Positions 26,302 through 36,206 of a stretch of 64,000 nucleotides of DNA are shown here, piece after piece. Position 1 is the stretch's first letter. Each line of letters starts with the position of its first letter. The position numbers and the translations under genes were made by a program. The notes below the pieces were generated by a model. That model saw only the letters and a list, made by a program, of their open reading frames with translations, made no database searches and had not been told where the DNA came from. Origin of the DNA: Nakamurella multipartita DSM 44233 (GTDB lineage: Bacteria > Actinomycetota > Actinomycetes > Mycobacteriales > Nakamurellaceae); the NCBI RefSeq assembly GCF_000024365.1, contig NC_013235.1, forward strand, positions 3,596,001 to 3,660,000. The letters are read 5' to 3'.

Positions 26302-26807
26302 GATCGTCGTCCCGCCGCCAGCAGATCCAACCGGTTCTGCAGGATCCGGGTGGCGGCGACCTGATCGACCACGGCGCGCCTGGCCTTTCCCTTGATTCCG
26401 GCCTGGGCGAGCACCCGGTCCGCGGTGACGGTGGTCAGCCGCTCGTCGACGTAGACGACCGGTACCGGGGCGATCAATGCCGCCAGTGCCTGTCCGTAGG
26501 CCCGCGCTGCCGTCACCGCCGAGCCCTCCATGCCGCGCAGGGTGGTGGGCAGACCCACCACCACTTCCACTACGTCGTGTTCGACGACCAGGTCACGCAG
26601 TGCCGACAGATCCGCAGTCGGTTCGGCCCGGTCACCCGACTTCCCCGATGACGGGGCCGCCGACCGCTGCAGGGTCGTCACCGGAGTCGCCAGAATTCCT
26701 GCGGGATCGCTGCGTGCGACCCCCACGCGAACGGTACCCACGTCGACCCCCAGACGCACGCCTTTCGCGGGTGCGTCACCGGACGGATTCTGCTGTGTTC
26801 CAGTCAT
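26298..26807 (-). CDS. ruvX: Putative pre-16S rRNA nuclease / Holliday junction resolvase-like RuvX (YqgF)
   Basis: A 169-residue RNase H-fold protein from ATG 26807. It has RLGVDVGTVRVGVARSD at the N-terminus, VEVVVGLPTTLRG in the middle and YVDERLTTVTAD and KARRAVVDQVAA near the end, which are the standard YqgF motifs with the acidic residues. It is implicated in 16S rRNA 5' maturation. A ~30-residue loop around SSGKSGDRAEPTAD is longer than in E. coli. First gene of the ruvX-mltG-aroE run, ~104 bp downstream of alaS. Confidence 0.93.
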   Translation of the reverse strand: MTGTQQNPSGDAPAKGVRLGVDVGTVRVGVARSDPAGILATPVTTLQRSAAPSSGKSGDRAEPTADLSALRDLVVEHDVVEVVVGLPTTLRGMEGSAVTAARAYGQALAALIAPVPVVYVDERLTTVTADRVLAQAGIKGKARRAVVDQVAATRILQNRLDLLAAGRRS

Positions 26808-26911
26808 ATGGATGCGTGGGTATCGATTCGGATCGGGTGCCGGGCGGCACGGGAACGGACCGAGAGCAGGACGTATCGGACTCGATCCGGTTGTCCGTCG
26901 ACCGGGCCAGA

Positions 26912-29587
26912 TCAGCCGGCCGCCGTGAGCAGGGCGGCGCGCAGGGCGTCGATCGCCTCCGGGATCCGGTCCGGACGGGTCCCGGCCCCCTGGGCCAGGT
27001 CCTTCTTGCCGCCGCCCCGTCCCTCGATCAGCGGCAGCACCGCCTTCGCCAGCTCGCCGGCAGCCAACCCGCGGGCGATGCCGCCCTGGTTCACGGCGAC
27101 CGCGAACGGCACCGACGCGTGGGCCGGCGCGAACAGGGCGACCACCCCGGGCCGGTCCCCGAGCCGGCCGCGGACGTCGGAGGCCAGCGTGCGCAGGTCA
27201 CCGGCCGCGGTGCCCTCCGGCGCGGTGGCCGCCACCAGCGCCACCCCGGCCACGTCGATCGCGCCGCCAGCCAGCGTGCCGGCGACGTTGCCCAGCGCGG
27301 CCGCGCGCAGCCCGGCCAGCTCCTTCTCCGCGGACTTGAGCTTGTCCAGCAGGGTCTCGATGCGCCCGGGCAGCTCGGCCGGCTGCACCTTCAGGGTGCT
27401 GGCCAGCTGGCTGACCAGGGTGCGCTCGGCGACCAGCCGGTGGAAGGCCTCGATGCCGACCGCGGCCTCGACCCGGCGCAGGCCGGATCCGACCGAGGAT
27501 TCGGCGGTGATGGCGACGGGACCGATCTGCGAGGAGTGCTCGACGTGCGTGCCGCCGCACAGCTCGACCGACCACGGCCCGCCGATCTCCACGATCCGCA
27601 CGGTGTCGTCGTAGGTCTCGCCGAACAGCGCGATGGCGCCCATCGCCTGGGCCTCCTGCATCGAGCCGTAGAGCACGCGCACTGGCAGGTCCTGACGAAC
27701 GGCCCGATTGGCGACCTCTTCCAGTTCGCTGCGGGTGGCCGCCGACAACGCCTGGTCCCAGGCGAAGTCCAGGCGCAGGTAGCCGGGCTTGTTGTAGGAC
27801 CCGGACTGCAGCGCCTCCGGCCCGAGCACCTGCCGCAGCGCGGCGTGCACGACGTGGGTGCCCGAGTGCGCCTGCCGGGCACCGAGCCGCCATTCCGGGT
27901 CGACCTTGGCCAGCACCTGCGCACCGGTGGTGAACTCGCCGTCGGTGATCCGGACCCGGTGCACGACCAGCTTGCGGTCCACCTTCTGCACGTCCAGCAC
28001 CTCGGCGGCGCCGTGCGCCCCGACGATGGTGCCCGCGTCGGAGTCCTGCCCGCCGGATTCGGCGTACAGCGGGGTGCGGTCGAGCACGAGCTCGATCTCC
28101 TCACCCTCGTGCGCCGCCGGCACCGGCACCCCGTCGCGCAGCAGGCCGCGGATGCGCGCCTCGGTCTGCAGCTCGCTGTAGCCGGTGAACTCGGTCGCGC
28201 CCTGGTCCAGCAGCCGCCGGTACTCGGACAGGTCGGCGAAGCCGCCCTTGCGGGCCTTGGCGTCGGCCCGGGCCCGGTCCTTCTGCTCCTTCATCAGCCG
28301 CTCGAACCCGGCGACGTCGACGGTCAGGCCGGCCTCGGCGGCCATCTCCAGGGTCAGGTCGATCGGGAAACCCTGGGTGTCGTGCAGGGTGAAGGCGGTG
28401 GCCCCGGGCAGCGTGGTGACGTGCTGGGTGGCCAGGTCGGCCGCGGCCACGTCGAACAGCTTGGAGCCGGATGCGATGGTGCGCAGGAACGCCTTCTCCT
28501 CCGTCGCGGCGACCTTCTCGATCCGCTCGTAGTCGGTGGCCAGCTCCGGGTAGGACGGGCTCATCAGGTCGCGCACGATGCTCATCAGCGTCGGCATGAC
28601 CGGCTCGGTGACGCCGAGCAGCCGGGCCGAGCGCACCGCCCGGCGCAGCAGCCGGCGCAGCACGTAACCGCGGCCCTCGTTGCCGGGGGTGACCCCGTCG
28701 CCGATCAGCATCATGCCGCTGCGGGAATGGTCGGCGATGACCCGGAAGCGGACGTCGGCCTGGTGGTCGCCGCCGCCGTACTTCTTGCCGGACAGCTGCT
28801 CCATCGAGGCGATGATCGGGCGCAGCAGATCGGTCTCGTAGACGTTGTCGACGCCCTGCAGCAGGAACGCCAGCCGCTCGACGCCCAGCCCGGTGTCGAT
28901 GTTCTGCTGGGGCAGCGGGCCCAGGATCGGGAAGTCCCCCTTACCGGACCCGTCGGACTCGCCCCGCATGTCCTGCATGAAGACCAGATTCCAGACCTCC
29001 AGGTACCGGTCCTCGTCGGCGACCGGACCGCCCTCGATGCCGTACTCCGGGCCGCGGTCGTAGTAGATCTCCGAGCACGGGCCGCACGGGCCGGGCACGC
29101 CCATCGACCAGAAGTTGTCGGCCATGCCACGCCGCTGGATGCGCTCGGCCGGCAGGCCGGCGATCTCCTGCCAGAGCCGCTCGGCCTCGTCGTCGGACTC
29201 GTACACGGTGACCCACAGCCGGTCCGGGTCCAGGCCGTAGCCGCCGTCGGCCAGCGAGGAGGTCAGCAGGGTCCAGGCGTGCTCGATGGCGCCGGCCTTG
29301 AAGTAGTCGCCGAAGGAGAAGTTGCCGGCCATCTGGAAGAAGGTGTTGTGCCGGGTGGTGACGCCGACGTTGTCGATGTCACCGGTGCGCACGCACTTCT
29401 GCACGCTGGTCGCCCGCGGGAACGGCGGGGTGCTCTGGCCCAGGAAGTAAGGCTTGAACGGGGCCATCCCGGCGATGGTGAACAGCACGGTGGCGTCCTG
29501 GCTGATCAGCGACGCCGAGGGCACGACGGTGTGGCCGGCGCGCTCGAAGTGGTCCAGGAAACGGCGCCGGATCTCGTGGGTCTGCAC
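26912..29587 (-). CDS. alaS: Alanyl-tRNA synthetase
   Basis: An 891-residue enzyme that charges tRNA-Ala, from GTG 29587. The class II catalytic core is at the N-terminus ([52 protein letters not shown]). The editing domain carries the [16 protein letters not shown] and [10 protein letters not shown] zinc motifs, and the C-terminal region ends with the Gly-rich [13 protein letters not shown] of the DHHA1 domain. Length and order are normal. Confidence 0.97.
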   Translation of the reverse strand: MQTHEIRRRFLDHFERAGHTVVPSASLISQDATVLFTIAGMAPFKPYFLGQSTPPFPRATSVQKCVRTGDIDNVGVTTRHNTFFQMAGNFSFGDYFKAGAIEHAWTLLTSSLADGGYGLDPDRLWVTVYESDDEAERLWQEIAGLPAERIQRRGMADNFWSMGVPGPCGPCSEIYYDRGPEYGIEGGPVADEDRYLEVWNLVFMQDMRGESDGSGKGDFPILGPLPQQNIDTGLGVERLAFLLQGVDNVYETDLLRPIIASMEQLSGKKYGGGDHQADVRFRVIADHSRSGMMLIGDGVTPGNEGRGYVLRRLLRRAVRSARLLGVTEPVMPTLMSIVRDLMSPSYPELATDYERIEKVAATEEKAFLRTIASGSKLFDVAAADLATQHVTTLPGATAFTLHDTQGFPIDLTLEMAAEAGLTVDVAGFERLMKEQKDRARADAKARKGGFADLSEYRRLLDQGATEFTGYSELQTEARIRGLLRDGVPVPAAHEGEEIELVLDRTPLYAESGGQDSDAGTIVGAHGAAEVLDVQKVDRKLVVHRVRITDGEFTTGAQVLAKVDPEWRLGARQAHSGTHVVHAALRQVLGPEALQSGSYNKPGYLRLDFAWDQALSAATRSELEEVANRAVRQDLPVRVLYGSMQEAQAMGAIALFGETYDDTVRIVEIGGPWSVELCGGTHVEHSSQIGPVAITAESSVGSGLRRVEAAVGIEAFHRLVAERTLVSQLASTLKVQPAELPGRIETLLDKLKSAEKELAGLRAAALGNVAGTLAGGAIDVAGVALVAATAPEGTAAGDLRTLASDVRGRLGDRPGVVALFAPAHASVPFAVAVNQGGIARGLAAGELAKAVLPLIEGRGGGKKDLAQGAGTRPDRIPEAIDALRAALLTAAG

Positions 29588-29671
29588 TCTGTGGTTCCTC
29601 GCTCGGGCAGGTGGGTCAGGCGCGCGGGTGGCGCAGGGTCGGGCGGTGGTGCTGGGGCTCGGGTTCCCGGG

Positions 29672-30094
29672 TCAGGCGCGGTGCCCGACGCGTCGCGCGG
29701 CGGACCGGGACGATCCGGCCGGGTCCGGGTCGACGGTGTGGGCGCGGGTCGGGGTGGGCCGGGTCGGCGGGAGGCCGCCGGGGATCCGCGGCTCGACCGG
29801 CTCGGGGGCCGGGCCCAACGCCTCCGGCGGAACCATCACCACCGCACCGGTGGAGTTGTCCACCAGGGGCCGGTAGCTGGCCCGGCGGTTGATCGCCCCC
29901 TGCCGGACGTCGGAGGCGAAGGCGCCGACGGCGTTGCCCAGCTCGGCGATGGCGTCGGCCAGGTCCGCGGCGATCGCCGAGGGGGTGAGCTTGGCCTTCA
30001 TCGCTGCGGCGGCGGCTTCCTTGGCCCGTCGGGTGCGGCGGGTCGCCGCCACTCCGAGGGCGACACCGGCGCCGAAGACATAGACGCGTTTCAT
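29672..30094 (-). CDS. DUF6167-like small protein
   Basis: A 140-residue protein from ATG 30094. It begins with a short hydrophobic segment VYVFGAGVALGVAA followed by a basic patch TRRTRRAKEAAAAA and a helical region up to FASDVRQGAINRR; the second half is Pro-rich and likely disordered. Proteins like this are typically encoded immediately upstream of alaS in actinomycetes, as here. It probably sits at the membrane by its N-terminus. Function unknown. Confidence 0.8.
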   Translation of the reverse strand: MKRVYVFGAGVALGVAATRRTRRAKEAAAAAMKAKLTPSAIAADLADAIAELGNAVGAFASDVRQGAINRRASYRPLVDNSTGAVVMVPPEALGPAPEPVEPRIPGGLPPTRPTPTRAHTVDPDPAGSSRSAARRVGHRA

Positions 30095-30329
30095 CGCGGC
30101 CGTCTCCCCTCCTGGTCAGGGCGTGCTCCGCCCGGGCGGGCACGGGCGGCTCGTGGCACCACCGCTGGGAAGGTTACCCGCCACCTCGGACACCGAGCGG
30201 GCACGGCGCTGCCATCGGCGGACCCGGTCCGGCCGCGACGGAGCTGAACCCCTGCGCCGGCCGCCGCGTTGTCCTCCTAGTCGCCGACCCCGGCGACCTG
30301 CTGCCTCCGGGGAAAGAGATGATCACGCC

Positions 30330-30839
30330 ATGATCAATGAGGTCAACGGACTGCCCGCCCACATCCTGCTGGTGCATGCGGTGGTGGTGCTGATCCCGAT
30401 CGCGGCGCTGCTCACCGTGCTGGCCGCGATCTGGCCGGCGGCACGCCGCCGGCTCGGCATCATCACTCCCCTGGTCGCGCTCGTCGCGCTCATCCTGGTG
30501 CCGGTCACCACCGAGGCCGGCGAGTGGCTGGGCGACCGCGTCTACCCGACCGAACTGATCCGCGAGCACATGGCGCTGGGCGACACGGTGCTCTGGTTCG
30601 CCGGCGGTCTGTTCGTCGCCGCACTGCTGGCCTGGGGCGTGCCGACGCTGATCGTCCGGCGCACCAAGAAGGCGCCGGCGCCGTGGATCGGGGTGGTCGT
30701 CGCGGTGGTGGCGGTGGTGCTGGCCGGAGCCGCCGTGTTCCAGGTGTTCCGGGTCGGCGAGTCCGGCTCCAAGGCGGTCTGGACGGGCTCGTTCTGCCCG
30801 GTCCCGGTGAATGCCGACGGAACCTGCCCGACCACCTGA
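30330..30839 (+). CDS. DUF2231-like integral membrane protein
   Basis: A 169-residue protein from ATG 30330 with four transmembrane helices. The first follows GLPAHILLVHAVVVLIPIAALLTVLAAIW, which contains the conserved His of DUF2231; a second His is in REHMALGD. The C-terminal ~30 residues contain one cysteine each side (FCPVPVNADGTC) and would face outside. Similar proteins are found with haem or electron-transport genes. Divergent from the DUF6167-like gene. Confidence 0.8.
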   Translation: MINEVNGLPAHILLVHAVVVLIPIAALLTVLAAIWPAARRRLGIITPLVALVALILVPVTTEAGEWLGDRVYPTELIREHMALGDTVLWFAGGLFVAALLAWGVPTLIVRRTKKAPAPWIGVVVAVVAVVLAGAAVFQVFRVGESGSKAVWTGSFCPVPVNADGTCPTT

Positions 30840-30953
30840 GCGGCGCCCGGACGCGCGGGCGCGATCACCGGCCGCTGTCGGGCCCCGTGGGTATCGTCTG
30901 CGCTGGACCTGGGGTCATCGGCGGCCCGGGCCGGGTGAGGGAGCGAGCTACGG

Positions 30954-31808
30954 ATGAGCGGGACCCGAAAGCGTGAGGTCGTCGTCGGCGTCGACGGCTC
31001 GGACACCTCGACGGCGGCGGCGGTGTGGGCGGCCGGCGAGGCCCACGCCCGCGGCGCGACCCTGGTCGTTCTGTATTCCTACGAGCTCTACGCCTACGGG
31101 TCCAAGGACGCCGCCCTGCCCGGGTCCATCCCGTACGAGGAGGCGCAGATCGCGGCCGCCGAACTCGTCGACGGGGTGGTCACCGCCGTGCACCACGCCC
31201 GGCCGGCCGCCACGGTGCAGCCGCGGATCCTGCACGAATCGGCCGGCACGGCGCTGCTGGAGGCCAGCGGTGAAGCGCTGTTGACCGTGGTGTCCTCGCA
31301 CGGCCACTCCCCGCGGGCCGAGGAACTGATCGGTTCGTTCGCCGTGCACACCGCCGAGCACGGGCACGGCCCGGTGGCGGTGGTGCGCGGCGCCGTCCCG
31401 GATCCGGCCGGCGCGACCGGACCGATCGTGGTCGGCACCGACGGGTCGGAGGTCTCCGAGGAGGCCGTCACCTACGCGGTCGAGGCGGCGGCCGCGCACG
31501 GAGTACCGCTGCACGTCGTGCACTGCGCGCGGGGCTCGGACGAGGACCGCGAGCAGGCCGACCTGGAGGCCGCGCTGGCCGGCCGGAGCCAAGCGGTCGC
31601 CGGCGTCTCGGTGGTGCCGGTGGTGATCCCGGGCAAACCGCAGGAGGCCCTGCGGGCCTACTGCGCCGAGCACGGCGCGTCCCAGCTCGTGGTCGGCACC
31701 CGCGGGGTCAGCGGCTTCGCCGGCATCGTGCTCGGTTCGGTGAGCCGGTCGCTGCTCGCCCACGCCGAGCTGCCGGTGGTGGTCGTCCGTCCGCAGGACG
31801 CGTCATGA
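30954..31808 (+). CDS. Universal stress protein, two tandem UspA domains
   Basis: A 284-residue cytoplasmic protein from ATG 30954. Domain 1 covers residues ~1-140 starting with EVVVGVDGSDTSTAAAVWA, and domain 2 residues ~150-284 starting with IVVGTDGSEVSEEAVTYA. The ATP-binding pattern G-x2-G-x9-G-S is kept in domain 2 (TRGVSGFAGIVLGSVSRSLL) but not clearly in domain 1. Such proteins are associated with survival under hypoxia or stasis in actinomycetes. The stop overlaps the next ATG by 4 bp. Confidence 0.93.
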   Translation: MSGTRKREVVVGVDGSDTSTAAAVWAAGEAHARGATLVVLYSYELYAYGSKDAALPGSIPYEEAQIAAAELVDGVVTAVHHARPAATVQPRILHESAGTALLEASGEALLTVVSSHGHSPRAEELIGSFAVHTAEHGHGPVAVVRGAVPDPAGATGPIVVGTDGSEVSEEAVTYAVEAAAAHGVPLHVVHCARGSDEDREQADLEAALAGRSQAVAGVSVVPVVIPGKPQEALRAYCAEHGASQLVVGTRGVSGFAGIVLGSVSRSLLAHAELPVVVVRPQDAS

Positions 31809-33154
31809 CGTTGCGCGAGCGGGTCGCCGAGCTGATGCCGCGGGCCCAGGCCGACCTGGCCCAGATGGTCACCTTCCGGTCCGTGCACGACGCCGCCCAG
31901 TTCCCGGTGTCCGGGTGCGACGACATGGTCGACTGGCTGATCGGCGCGTTCACCGAGGCCGGCCTGTCCGACGTCGCCGCGCACGTCACCGCGGACGGTT
32001 CCAAGGCGGTGACCGGCGTCCGGCCGGGACCCCCCGGTGCGCCGACGGTGCTGCTGTACTTCCATCACGACGTGCAGCCGCCCTTGGGCGAGGACGCCTG
32101 GCACAGCTCACCGTGGCAGCTGGTCGAGCGGGACGGCCGGTGGTTCGGTCGCGGCACCGCCGACGACAAGGGCAGCATCGCCGTCGTGCTGACCGCCCTG
32201 CGCGCGCTGGGTTCCGCGGACGGCGCGCAGCTGCCGGTCACGGTCAAGATCGTCGGCGAGGGCTCGGAGGAGCAGGGCACCGCCGGCCTGGAGGACTTCG
32301 TGCCCAAACATCCCGACCTGCTGCGGGCCGATGCGATCCTGGTCCTGGACAGCGGCAACATCGCGGTCGGGCGGCCCACCCTGACCACCTCGCTACGCGG
32401 GGTGGCCGACCTGGTGGTCACCGTCCGGACCGCCCAGACGGTGCTGCACTCGGGCATGTTCGGCGGACCGGCGCCGGACGCGTTGGCCGCCCTGGTCGCG
32501 ATGCTGGCCACCCTGCGCGACGCCGCCGGCAACACCACCATCGACGGGCTGGACGCCGACGGGCACTGGGCCGGCGCGGACTACCCGCCCGATCGGTTCC
32601 GCACCGACGCGCAGGTGCTGGACGGGGTCGATCTGCTCGGCGACGGGTCGGTCTCCGACATGCTGTGGGCCCGGCCGACGGTCACCATCCTGGGCATCGA
32701 CTGCCCGCCGGTGGTCGGCTCGTCGGCGGCGATCCAGCCGCAGGCGCGGGCGCGACTGAACCTGCGGGTGCCGCCGGGCATGGATCCGGCGGCCGCCCGG
32801 GACAAGCTGATCGCGCACCTGACGGCCGCCACCCCCTGGCACGCCCAAGTCACGTTCGAGCCGGGCGGCCTGGGCGCGCCGTTCGCCGGCAGCCTGGGCG
32901 GGCCGGCCTTCGACGCGATGGGCCGGGCGATGCACGCGGCCTACGGTCGCGACCTGGAGACGCAGGGTCAGGGCGGGTCGATCCCGCTGTGCCCGGTCTT
33001 CCAGGAGACCTTCCCGGACGCGGAGATCATGCTGCTCGGGGTGTGCGAGCCCGAATGCCGGATCCACGCCCCCAATGAGAGTGTCGACCCGTCCGAGGTG
33101 CAGAACATGGCCCTGGTGCTGGCCACCTTCCTGGGCGAGTACGCAGCGGGTTGA
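31805..33154 (+). CDS. M20 family metallopeptidase (dipeptidase)
   Basis: A 449-residue zinc peptidase of the ArgE/DapE/CPG2 type. Metal and catalytic residues are found in LLYFHHDVQPP (His88), GRGTADDKGS (Asp120-121) and GEGSEEQGT (Glu155-156). The lid domain lies around residues 200-320 and the late histidine region is near SIPLCPVFQE. It would cleave dipeptides or acylated amino acids in the cytoplasm. Co-translated with the universal stress protein. Confidence 0.92.
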   Translation: MTLRERVAELMPRAQADLAQMVTFRSVHDAAQFPVSGCDDMVDWLIGAFTEAGLSDVAAHVTADGSKAVTGVRPGPPGAPTVLLYFHHDVQPPLGEDAWHSSPWQLVERDGRWFGRGTADDKGSIAVVLTALRALGSADGAQLPVTVKIVGEGSEEQGTAGLEDFVPKHPDLLRADAILVLDSGNIAVGRPTLTTSLRGVADLVVTVRTAQTVLHSGMFGGPAPDALAALVAMLATLRDAAGNTTIDGLDADGHWAGADYPPDRFRTDAQVLDGVDLLGDGSVSDMLWARPTVTILGIDCPPVVGSSAAIQPQARARLNLRVPPGMDPAAARDKLIAHLTAATPWHAQVTFEPGGLGAPFAGSLGGPAFDAMGRAMHAAYGRDLETQGQGGSIPLCPVFQETFPDAEIMLLGVCEPECRIHAPNESVDPSEVQNMALVLATFLGEYAAG

Positions 33155-33165
33155 GCGGCTGGATC

Positions 33166-33179
33166 GTGATCCCGGTCAC
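33166..33179. promoter_or_regulatory. CRP/GlxR-like operator
   Basis: The inverted repeat GTGATCCCGGTCAC keeps both half-sites of the CRP-type consensus TGTGA-N6-TCACA, including the trailing A. It lies about 90 bp upstream of the glucosidase start. CRP-family control of sugar genes by this motif (GlxR, Crp) is well known in actinobacteria; binding here is inferred. Confidence 0.5.
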
Positions 33180-33266
33180 ACTGATCTGAATCGATCAACC
33201 TGACCGTGGGGGCGGCGTCCATCCCCGTATTACCCGCCCACCACCGCCCGTAGAAAGGTGCCGTCG

Positions 33267-34967
33267 ATGACGATCGAGGAAACCGTGGCCTTCAGCGACA
33301 TCACGGCCGACCTGGAGTCGACCCCCGGCCAGGACTGGCGCCGCACCGCGGTCGTCTACCAGATCTACCCGCGCTCGTTCGCCGACTCCAACGGTGACGG
33401 GATCGGCGACCTGCCCGGGATCAACCATCGCCTGCCGGCCCTGGCCGAGCTGGGCGTGGACGCCATCTGGCTGTCCCCCTTCTACAAGTCCCCGCAGGCC
33501 GACGCCGGGTACGACGTGGCCGACTACCGCGACGTCGACCCCGTTTTCGGCACCCTGGCGGACTTCGACGCGATGCTCGAGCGGGCCCACGGGCTGGGTC
33601 TGAAGGTGATCGTCGACCTGGTGCCCAACCATTCCTCCGACGAGCACGTCTGGTTCCAGCAGGCCCTGGCCGCGGCCCCCGGCTCCCCCGAGCGGGACCG
33701 CTACGTCTTCCGCGAGGGACGCGGCGAGCACGGCGAGCTGCCGCCGAACAACTGGGAATCCTGCTTCCGCGGGCCGGCCTGGACCCGGACCACCAACCCC
33801 GACGGCACCCCCGGCCAGTGGTACCTGCACCTGTTCGACACCAAGCAGCCCGACTGGAACTGGGAGAACCCGCAGGTTCGGGCCGAGTTCCTGGACGTGT
33901 TGCGGTTCTGGCTGGACCGCGGCGTGGACGGCTTCCGGGTGGACGTGGCCCACGCGCTGATCAAGGCCCCGGGCCTGCCCGACATGAAGGCCTCCGACGA
34001 GGTCGTCGAGGACAGTGAGGGCTACTTCCACACCGGCCCCATGTGGGACCAGGACCGGGTGCACGAGGTCTACCGGGAGTGGCGGGCCCTGCTGGACACC
34101 TACTCCCCCGACCGGATCCTGTGCGCCGAGGCGTGGGTGCCCTCGCTGTCCCGGCTGGCCCGCTACGTCCGCGAGGACGAGATGCACCAGGCGTTCAACT
34201 TCGACTACCTGGAGAGCGAGTGGGACGCCACCCACCTGCGCTCGGTGATCGATTCCTCGGTCGCCGCCAACGACGAGGTCGGCGCGCCCACCACCTGGGT
34301 GCTGTCCAACCACGATGTGGTCCGCCATGTCTCGCGGCTGGGCCTGCCGGCCGGTCCGCGGCCCAACGGCATCCGGGCCCAGGATCAGCAACCCGACTAC
34401 CAGCTCGGCCTGCGCCGGGCCCGGGCGTCGACCCTGTTGATGCTGGCCCTGCCCGGTTCGGCCTATATCTACCAGGGCGAGGAGCTCGGGCTGCCCGACC
34501 ACACCGAGCTCGACGACGACCTGCGTCAGGACCCGACCTGGTGGCGCTCCGGTTACACCGAGGCCGGCCGCGACGGCTGCCGCGTGCCGCTGCCCTGGGA
34601 GGCCGGCGAGCCCGGCCTGGGCTTCGGACCGGGCGGCGCGACCTGGCTGCCGCAGCCCGCGTCCTACGCGGAGCTGGCTCGTGACAAGCAGGAGGACGTC
34701 GAGGGTTCGACCCTGGAGATGTACCGCACCGCGCTGGCGTTCCGGCGCGCGTTCGCGCTCGCCGTCGGCGACCTGGAGTGGGTCGACGCCGAGCCGGGCG
34801 TCGTGCGGTTCGTCAACGGTGAACTGACCATCGCCGCCAACACCGGGACCGAAGCGGTTCCGATGCCGGTCGGCGAGCTGCTGATGGCCTCCGGCGAGCT
34901 GACCGATCACTCGGTGCTCCCGCCCGACACCACGGTCTGGTTGCTCACCGAGGTCTTCAGCGAGTAG
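33267..34967 (+). CDS. GH13 alpha-glucosidase / oligo-1,6-glucosidase type
   Basis: A 566-residue alpha-amylase-family enzyme. ATG 33267 is preferred because AGAAAGG lies 9 bp upstream; GTG 33258 overlaps that site. The barrel motifs are VYQIYPRSFADSNGDGIGDL, DLVPNHSSDEH, DGFRVDVAHAL (nucleophile Asp226), LCAEAW (acid Glu288) and LSNHD (Asp350). No signal peptide, so it hydrolyses imported maltose-type sugars in the cytoplasm. A CRP-like site lies upstream and a long palindrome follows the stop. Confidence 0.93.
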   Translation: MTIEETVAFSDITADLESTPGQDWRRTAVVYQIYPRSFADSNGDGIGDLPGINHRLPALAELGVDAIWLSPFYKSPQADAGYDVADYRDVDPVFGTLADFDAMLERAHGLGLKVIVDLVPNHSSDEHVWFQQALAAAPGSPERDRYVFREGRGEHGELPPNNWESCFRGPAWTRTTNPDGTPGQWYLHLFDTKQPDWNWENPQVRAEFLDVLRFWLDRGVDGFRVDVAHALIKAPGLPDMKASDEVVEDSEGYFHTGPMWDQDRVHEVYREWRALLDTYSPDRILCAEAWVPSLSRLARYVREDEMHQAFNFDYLESEWDATHLRSVIDSSVAANDEVGAPTTWVLSNHDVVRHVSRLGLPAGPRPNGIRAQDQQPDYQLGLRRARASTLLMLALPGSAYIYQGEELGLPDHTELDDDLRQDPTWWRSGYTEAGRDGCRVPLPWEAGEPGLGFGPGGATWLPQPASYAELARDKQEDVEGSTLEMYRTALAFRRAFALAVGDLEWVDAEPGVVRFVNGELTIAANTGTEAVPMPVGELLMASGELTDHSVLPPDTTVWLLTEVFSE

Positions 34968-34976
34968 GTGCCCCGG

Positions 34977-35002
34977 GCCGGTCCGGCAGCTGCCGGACCG
35001 GC
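34977..35002. repeat. Perfect 26-bp palindrome downstream of the glucosidase gene
   Basis: The sequence is a perfect inverted repeat with no loop, arms GCCGGTCCGGCAG and its complement. It lies 9 bp after the glucosidase stop and 40-65 bp before the next gene. It has no T-tract, so it is either a terminator of the GC-rich type or an operator for the dehydrogenase gene downstream. Confidence 0.6.
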
Positions 35003-35041
35003 ATCCGGCGACTGTCGGACCCGTCGCGCATGATGGGCGAC

Positions 35042-36093
35042 ATGAAGGCAGCAGTCCTGTACGGCCCCCGCGACATCCGCGTCGACGAGGTGCCCGCGCC
35101 GCGCATCCTGACCCCGACCGACGCCCTGGTCCGGATCACCACGAGCTGCATCTGTGGCTCCGACCTGTGGCACTACCGCGGGGCGACCAGCAAACGCGGC
35201 CGGATCGGGCACGAGCTCGTCGGCGTGGTCGAGGACGTCGGTGACCAGGTGGCCACCGTGCGGGCCGGCGATCTGGTCATCGCGCCGTTCGTGTGCTCCT
35301 GCGGGGTGTGCGGACCCTGCCGGTCCGGTTGGCCGACCTCGTGCGTCCGGTCCGCCGGGTGGGCCGGGACCGACCGCGACGGGCACCCGGTCGACGGCGG
35401 CCAGGGCGAGTTCGCCCGGGTCCCGCTCGCCGACGGCACCCTGGTCACCGCACCGGTCGCCCCGGACGACCCGCGGATCCCCGCCCTGCTCTCGCTGTCC
35501 GACGTGATGGGCACCGGCCACCACGCGGCCCACTCCGCCGGGGCCGCCCCGGGCCGGACGATCGCGGTGATCGGCGACGGTGCGGTCGGTCTGTGCGCCG
35601 TGCTGGCCGCATCCCGGCTCGGCGCGGAACGCGTCATCCTGCTGTCCACCCATCAGGACCGCAGCGAACTCGGCACGGCCTTCGGCGCCACCGACGTGGT
35701 CGCCGCCCGCGGGGCGGACGCGGTCGCCGCCGTCCGCGAGCTGACCGACGGCGCGGGGGTGGACGGCGCCGCGGAATGTGTGGGCACCGCCGGGTCCTGG
35801 GACACGGCACTGGATCTGGTCCGGCCCGGCCCGGGGGCACGGTCGGCTGGGTCGGTGTCCCGCACGAGGTCAAGGAGGGTCTGCCGATCTGGAAGATGTT
35901 CGGCGGCAACATCTCCGTCCGTGGCGGCATCGCACCGGCCCGCGCCTACCTGCCCGAGCTGCTGCCCGAGGTGCTCGCCGGCACCCTGGATCCGGGACCC
36001 GTGTTCACCGCCACGGTCACGCTGGACGAGATCGCCGACGGGTACCGGGCGATGGACGAGCGGCGCGCGATCAAGGTGCTGGTCCAACCGTGA
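35042..36093 (+). pseudogene. Zinc-dependent alcohol dehydrogenase, frameshifted by a 5-bp duplication
   Basis: Medium-chain dehydrogenase starting at ATG 35042 (ATGs at 35030 and 35033 also in frame). The N-terminal part has the catalytic-zinc Cys in CICGSDLWHYRG, GHELVG, a partial structural-zinc loop CSCGVCGPC, and the NAD loop GDGAVG. The first frame continues to LVRPG near 35830, then the expected GGTVGWVGVPHEVKEG and the remaining ~85 residues to stop 36093 are in another frame. At the break, CGGCC occurs twice in tandem (about 35822-35832); removing one copy restores a single ~349-residue enzyme. Closest in type to threonine/alcohol dehydrogenases acting on small alcohols. Confidence 0.75.
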
Positions 36094-36206
36094 CCGGCCG
36101 CCGATTCCGCAACCGGTCCGGGAAATCCACGCTCCGACGTCTCTGACCGCCGGTCCGCGCCTCTGTGCAGGTAGGCCCGCATCACCCAACCCGAAGGCGG
36201 CACATC

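Noticed and set aside
26477-30247. A 1256-codon open frame on the plus strand antisense to alaS
   Set aside because: It is a mirror of the high third-position GC of alaS; the translation is Arg/Gly/Gln/His-rich low complexity with no domain, while the other strand is a complete alanyl-tRNA synthetase.
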